Below, piece by piece: positions 59,721 through 64,000 of a DNA stretch of 64,000 nucleotides. Both the position numbers and the translations under genes were made by a program. Origin of the DNA: DATKCF01 sp035513345 (GTDB lineage: Bacteria > Gemmatimonadota > Gemmatimonadetes > Longimicrobiales > RSA9); assembly GCA_035513345.1 (NCBI GenBank), contig DATKCF010000035.1, forward strand, positions 73,847 to 137,846, in the 5' to 3' direction. Each line of letters begins with the position of its first letter. The first letter of the stretch is position 1. Below the pieces are notes generated by a model. The model saw only the letters and a list, made by a program, of their open reading frames with translations. It did no database searches and was not told where the DNA came from.

Positions 59721-60190
59721 GCGCTTCCAGCTTCGGCGTGGGTTCATTCCGTCGCAGTGGGACAGGGCCGCCATGTCCCGTCGGCCGGGCAGGGGCACCG
59801 GTTTCCTGGGCCGATCCGGTCGCGGCGTGACGTGAACTTTCCCCCAGAGCGGCATTTCTCTAGTGTGGGGTGATTCTGACCGCGCATGGAGGTGTCGGGT
59901 CGCGACGGTCAAGGAATGGGTGACGGATGGCCGTGACGTGGGCGAAGGCATATTTGCTCCGGCTCGTTTGAGCGGTACGGGCGGGGTATGATTCACCGCT
60001 CCAGCAACAGTCAATGTTGCCCCGCGCCCGGCAGATGCCGGTTGGGGCAAGGTTCACGTTGCGCCGGCGCGTGCAGCCAATGGTGACGGACAACTCTGGA
60101 GTGCACGCGGCCGGTATGCAGCCAGGCCGGCCAGCACGTTCGATAGCGGCGGACTCGAAACAACCCATGCCAACGTCGGAAGAACGGATG
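59721..60190 (-). repeat. long non-coding repeat, copy 2 (inverted relative to copy 1 at 46032-46448)
   Basis: About 470 bases whose reverse complement matches copy 1 nearly base for base, with an extra 53 bases or so at about 59890-59945 absent from copy 1. Shared words include TGGCATGGGTTGTTTCGAGT and GGGGCAACATTGACTGTTGC. No credible reading frame and no transposase. To its right, 60191-60425 holds only GC-rich sequence with C-runs (60344-60358) before the end of the serine hydrolase gene. Confidence 0.85.
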
Positions 60191-60425
60191 TTTTTTCGGG
60201 TGCCGGGCAAAGCGCCGTCCGGTCCGTCGCATCACGACATCCGGATCCGTGTGACGGATCGGGGGCCTCGCTCGGATCCCGGTGCGAGCAGTCGCCGCGT
60301 TGGCGTCACCGCCGCGCCCGCTTCGCCAACCCCCCGCGCCCACTCCGTCCCCCCCCCGGCGGCCTCAGCGTGAAACCCCTGGCGCCGGAAGACCGCAGCG
60401 GTCTCCATCGCGGCGGTCGCTGGCG

Positions 60426-61870
60426 TCAGTTCCGTATGGCCGTCACGCCCGAAACCGTCAGAACCGCTGAACCGTCCTGGCCGCTTCCGAACGCCACCGC
60501 CTGGCCGGTGCGTCTGTCGAAGAACGTCGAATCCGATGTCGGGATGAGAGTCATCGCCTGACCGGGGATACTCGCGCGCAACGTGTCGCCTTCGATCCGC
60601 ACCGCTACGGCAACGCCCAGCTCCGCCACGGCATAGTCGCCGGTCCAGCGCTCGAGTAGTGGACGGACCAGCTCGACCGGTACGCGTTCCGATGGCATCG
60701 GTGACGGCCAGCCATACTCTTCGGCGATGGCGAACAGGATCTGCAGCGCGAGCGGACTGCCGTTGTCGGAGTTCGTCATGACGAACGCGCCCCGGCCCTC
60801 ATCGGTGTACGCGATGAAGTTTGCGCGTAGCCTTCGTTCGAGCCGCCGTGCGAGAACGTGCCGGCATCCGGATCGAGGGCCGGACCGAGGCCGTGCCCGT
60901 TGAGGGCATCGGGCGCCAGCATCGCACGCGCGATTTCCTGTGTGATCACGTCCGATCCGCCGCGCGCGGCGCGCTGCACCGCCATCGCGTAACGCGCCAG
61001 GTCGCTCGCCGTCGTCCACAGTCCGGCCGCGGCCTGTTCCGGATAGGTGTGCCAGTTGCCCTCGACGACTGCGCCGCCATCGCGATAGGCGAACGCGATG
61101 TCGTTGCGCATCGATTCGGGGATGGGCTGTTCGAACGTGCTGCGCGTCATGCCGATCGGCTCGAGCACCTCCGTCCGCATCACGTCGTGGAACGGACGGC
61201 CGTGCACGTCGGAGACGAGCAACTGCACGATCGTGTAGCCGCCGCCCGAGTAGCGCGCCGCGGAGCCGGGCACCTGGAAAACGCGCACCGGATCCGTGTT
61301 GCCTTCGCCTTCCAGAACGCCGACCGTGTTCGGTACGGTCTCGTCGGGACCGTAGCCCGGGAAACCCCAGACGGACGTTCCGGCGGTGTGCGTGAGCAGA
61401 CGACGCAGGGTCACCTTCTGGCCGGTCGTGAACTCGTTGTCCGGGACCTTCCAGCTCGTCAGATAGGTGTTGACGTCCTCATCGAGATCGACGTGGCCGG
61501 CCTCGACCAGCCGCAGTGCGGCAAGCGCAGCCACCGGCTTCGAGATCGATGCGGCCTGGAACAGCGACTGCCCCGTGACCGGCCGGCCGGTCTCCGTGTC
61601 CGTGACGCCCCACGCCCGCGCCCACTCGATGCGACCATCGTTCACGACCGCGACACTCACGCCCGGTACGCCGAGCTGACGCATCCGCTCCTGGATCGAG
61701 ACGCGCGCCGGCAACTCACCGCGGATCGTGAATGTCGGGGGCAGTCCCGCCTCGATGCGCGCGATATGCTCTTCGATATCGGGCGAGTCCGCCGCATCGC
61801 GCTCGCCCGCCCGGCCGCAGGCCGTTGTGACCACGACCAGCACGGCGAACATGATGTTCCGCTTCGTCAC
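60426..61870 (-). pseudogene. serine hydrolase of the class C beta-lactamase family, frameshifted, lipoprotein
   Basis: One gene of about 480 codons broken by a single-base frameshift near 60828. The upstream part, from a GTG at 61870 with GGAG before it (or ATG 61852), has a lipoprotein signal (VLVVVTTAC), the active-site SISK in FQAASISKPVAAL, the YSG motif in ARYSGGGYTIVQ and HGG in FSHGGSNEGY. The frame then changes and continues with ANFIAYTDEGRGAFVMTNSDNG and a C-terminal beta domain to 60426. Adding one base restores GSNEGYRANFIAY, the expected family sequence. The frameshift may be a sequencing error or a recent inactivation. Intact members hydrolyse peptides or esters. Confidence 0.85.
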
Positions 61871-62046
61871 ACGTGTCTCCAATCGATGAGGATCGTCCAG
61901 GGCGCGAGTACGAACCCGACAACGGACGCCGGCGTTCAGCGCACGCCTCGCGCGACGGAACCGGGCCGCGGCCGTTGACCACGCCACACCGGCGCGACAC
62001 CTTTTTCGGTTCGCATCAGCCGAATGGTACGAACCCGGGACCATCC

Positions 62047-63351
62047 ATGAAAGACGTGCACCCGACGATCGTCCGCCTGCTGTCCAACATGGCCAGCACG
62101 AAGGAGATCCAGCTCTACCTCAGGCGCTTCTCGCAGATCGATGCCACGCGATTCGCGGTGGTGAAAGTCGGTGGCGCCGTGCTGCGCGATGAACTGGGTT
62201 CGCTGGTTTCGTCGCTCGCTTTTCTGCAGCAGGTCGGACTCACGCCGGTCGTCGTGCACGGCGCGGGCCCGCAGCTCGACGAGGAGATGGCCTCAGCGGG
62301 CATCGAGAAGAAGCTCGTGGACGGTCTGCGCTACACGTCGCCTGAAGGACTGGCCGTCGTGCGGCGCGTGTTCCAGCTCGAGAACCTGCGTCTCGTCGAA
62401 GCGCTCCAGGCCGAGGGCGTTCGTGCGACGTCGTTCCTGTCGCGCGTGTTCGAAGCGGAACTGCTCGGCCGTCGCAAGTACGGCCTCGTAGGCCGCGTGG
62501 TCCGCGTCGGCACCTCGGGTATCAAGGCGGCCATCGAAGTCGGCTCGATCCCCGTCATCGCATCGCTGGGCGAAACCGCCGGCGGCCAGATCCTCAATGT
62601 CAACGCTGACTGGGCCGCCAACGAGCTCATCAAGCGGCTCCAGCCCTACAAGATCATCTTCCTGACGGGCACCGGCGGATTGCTGGACGAGAAAGGCCGC
62701 ATCATCGAGTCGATCAACCTCAGCACGGAGTACGAGACGCTCATGCGCCAGCCCTGGCTGCACTCCGGCATGCGCGTGAAGATCGAGCAGATCCACGACC
62801 TGCTGATGGAACTGCCGCCGTCGAGTTCGCTGTCCATCACGCGGCCCGACGAGATGCCGAAGGAGCTGTTCACCCACCGCGGTTCCGGCACGTTAGTCCG
62901 GAGAGGCGAACGCATGCTGGCGCACAGGTCGTGGAAGGATGTCGATCGCGACCGCCTGCGCGCCCTCATCGAGTCGAGCTTCGGAAGGCCGCTCGCCGAC
63001 GACTACTTCGAGACCACCAGGCCGCACCGCGTGTATTGCAGCGAACACTATCGGGCCGCGATCGTGCTCACGCGCAACCGTAAACTCACTTACATGGACA
63101 AGTTCGTCGTGAGCGACGACGCACAGGGCGAAGGCCTCGGCCGCGCGATCTGGCATGTCATGCGAACCGGCAACCCGAGCCTGTACTGGCGCTCCCGACG
63201 CGGCAACCCGATCGACGAGTTCTATTTCGCCAACTCCGACGGCGCCATCAAGGATGACCACTGGACCGTGTTCTGGTACGGCATCCCGGACTGGGACGCG
63301 GTCCGTTGCGCCATCGAGGACGCCAGAGCCCGGCCCCGGACCGTTGTTTGA
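62047..63351 (+). CDS. argB: acetylglutamate kinase/N-acetyltransferase fusion (NAGK-NAGS type)
   Basis: 434 residues from ATG 62047. Residues about 25-290 are an amino-acid kinase domain (FAVVKVGGAVLRDELG, VVVHGAGPQLDEEM, ILNVNADWAANELI, IIFLTGTGGLLDEKG). Residues about 300-430 are a GNAT-like domain of the vertebrate/Xanthomonas NAGS type (YRAAIVLTRNRKLTYMDKFVVSDDAQGEGLGRAIWHVM, FYFANSDGAIKDDHWTVFWYG). The fused enzyme can make N-acetylglutamate and phosphorylate it, the first two steps of arginine biosynthesis. No other arg gene is adjacent. Upstream frame extension is shadow. Confidence 0.92.
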   Translation: MKDVHPTIVRLLSNMASTKEIQLYLRRFSQIDATRFAVVKVGGAVLRDELGSLVSSLAFLQQVGLTPVVVHGAGPQLDEEMASAGIEKKLVDGLRYTSPEGLAVVRRVFQLENLRLVEALQAEGVRATSFLSRVFEAELLGRRKYGLVGRVVRVGTSGIKAAIEVGSIPVIASLGETAGGQILNVNADWAANELIKRLQPYKIIFLTGTGGLLDEKGRIIESINLSTEYETLMRQPWLHSGMRVKIEQIHDLLMELPPSSSLSITRPDEMPKELFTHRGSGTLVRRGERMLAHRSWKDVDRDRLRALIESSFGRPLADDYFETTRPHRVYCSEHYRAAIVLTRNRKLTYMDKFVVSDDAQGEGLGRAIWHVMRTGNPSLYWRSRRGNPIDEFYFANSDGAIKDDHWTVFWYGIPDWDAVRCAIEDARARPRTVV

Positions 63352-63412
63352 AAACTGCCGATCGGCCGGATGAGGCGGGCGACCCGGTAGTCCCTGCGGT
63401 GCGGGGCGCACC

Positions 63413-63934
63413 TCAGACGACGTTGTACCGGGCCAGGATGATGCCGCTCGGGAACGTCTCGCTCTTCACGTACGCCAGCTTCGCCTGCGTCTCTCCAGGC
63501 GGAAAGAGCGGGATCCCGCCGCCCAGCAGGATCGGGACGATACCGATCTCCACGGTGTCGACCACGTTCGCATCGACCAGACTGCGAAACAGCACGCCGC
63601 CACCCATGAGCCAGATGTCCTTGCCCTCCTCGGCCCTGAGCCTGGCGACAGTGCCGGCCGCATCGTCCGCGACAATAGTCACGCCCGGGTGGTCTTCCTG
63701 CTTCAGCGTGCGCGAGAAAACGTAGCTCCGCGGTCCGACCTCCTGACCCTTGCCCTGCTCCTTCTGCATCTGCACGATCTCGTACGTGCCCCGTCCCATC
63801 AGCACGGTATCGATCGTCGAGTAGAACGCGGCAAAATCGATCGTCGGGTCCATCGGGATCCAGTCGTACTCGCCATCCGGGCCCGCAATGAAGCCGTCGA
63901 GGCTCGCCGCAACACTGTATCTCACTCGTCGCAT
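63413..63934 (-). CDS. dihydrofolate-reductase-like (RibD C-terminal domain) protein
   Basis: 173 residues from ATG 63934. RibD_C/DHFR-fold motifs are clear: RYSVAASLDGFIAGPDGEYDWIP at the start, DTVLMGRGTYEIV, YVFSRTLKQ, IWLMGGGVLFRSLVDANVVD and VEIGIVPILLGGGIPLFPP. These small proteins bind NADPH and probably reduce an unidentified pteridine, flavin precursor or other substrate; many are stand-alone as here. It converges with the argB-type fusion gene across a 61-base gap. Confidence 0.9.
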   Translation of the reverse strand: MRRVRYSVAASLDGFIAGPDGEYDWIPMDPTIDFAAFYSTIDTVLMGRGTYEIVQMQKEQGKGQEVGPRSYVFSRTLKQEDHPGVTIVADDAAGTVARLRAEEGKDIWLMGGGVLFRSLVDANVVDTVEIGIVPILLGGGIPLFPPGETQAKLAYVKSETFPSGIILARYNVV

Positions 63935-64000
63935 GTGAGTGGCTCCGTCAAGGGTATGACTACGCCAATGTATGCTCGACGTCGCCGCGCGAACCAGCAC

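Overview
The window is a 64 kb stretch of a GC-rich bacterial chromosome, almost wholly coding, with compact operons and many 1-4 base ATGA, GTGA or TTGA gene overlaps. The gene set best fits an aerobic Gram-negative bacterium of the Gemmatimonadota or a nearby phylum. The signs are a complete alternative complex III operon (actABCDEF), Omp85-type outer-membrane protein, many lipoproteins, a GlgE/TreS-maltokinase glucan operon, NAGK-NAGS fusion and NtrY/NtrC-type regulation. Phylum is inference from gene content; no marker gene such as rRNA is present.

Layout. 1-600: apparently decayed coding sequence. 0.6-6 kb, minus strand: NarL-type two-component pair, a membrane protein, a divergent tandem non-coding repeat with covarying hairpins, then a lipoprotein/cyclophilin pair. 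6.1-17.5 kb, plus strand: MFS exporter, then glgE, treS-mak, glgX and malQ, a maltose-1-phosphate route linking trehalose and alpha-glucan. 17.5-22.9 kb, plus strand: M14 peptidase, D-aminoacylase, MarR regulator and CDF metal exporter. 22.9-24.9 kb, minus: transaldolase and an unknown gene. 25.2-32.7 kb, minus: alternative complex III. 33-37.5 kb: lipoprotein and HAMP histidine kinase, tRNA-Asn(GTT) followed 12 bases later by a response regulator with a degenerate receiver, and a cyclase-family enzyme. 38-41 kb, minus: split thiamine-diphosphate decarboxylase pair and a large unknown membrane protein. 41-45.7 kb: MarR/SRPBCC pair, a secreted peroxiredoxin with an in-frame TGA (probable selenocysteine), a sulfatase, and an ankyrin protein whose ribosome binding site lies inside a self-complementary 5' leader.

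46-60 kb: two copies of a roughly 420-470 bp non-coding repeat in opposite orientation enclose about 13.3 kb. Inside is a ten-gene minus-strand operon running from an NtrY-like kinase through a lipoprotein, NtrC-like sigma-54 activator, Omp85-type protein, DUF4390 protein, LuxE, LuxC, YeaQ-like protein and DsbD/CcdA to a TlpA-like thioredoxin, plus two unknown genes and a PilB/GspE ATPase. 60.4-64 kb: a frameshifted serine hydrolase, an acetylglutamate kinase/acetyltransferase fusion and a DHFR-like protein.

Strongest leads are the selenocysteine peroxiredoxin (42163-42741), the two-state leader of the ankyrin gene (45677-45740), the covarying tandem element (4108-4735), the inverted repeats around the envelope operon, and the pseudo-receiver regulator beside the tRNA. 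No complete transposase, integrase, phage gene or CRISPR array was seen.
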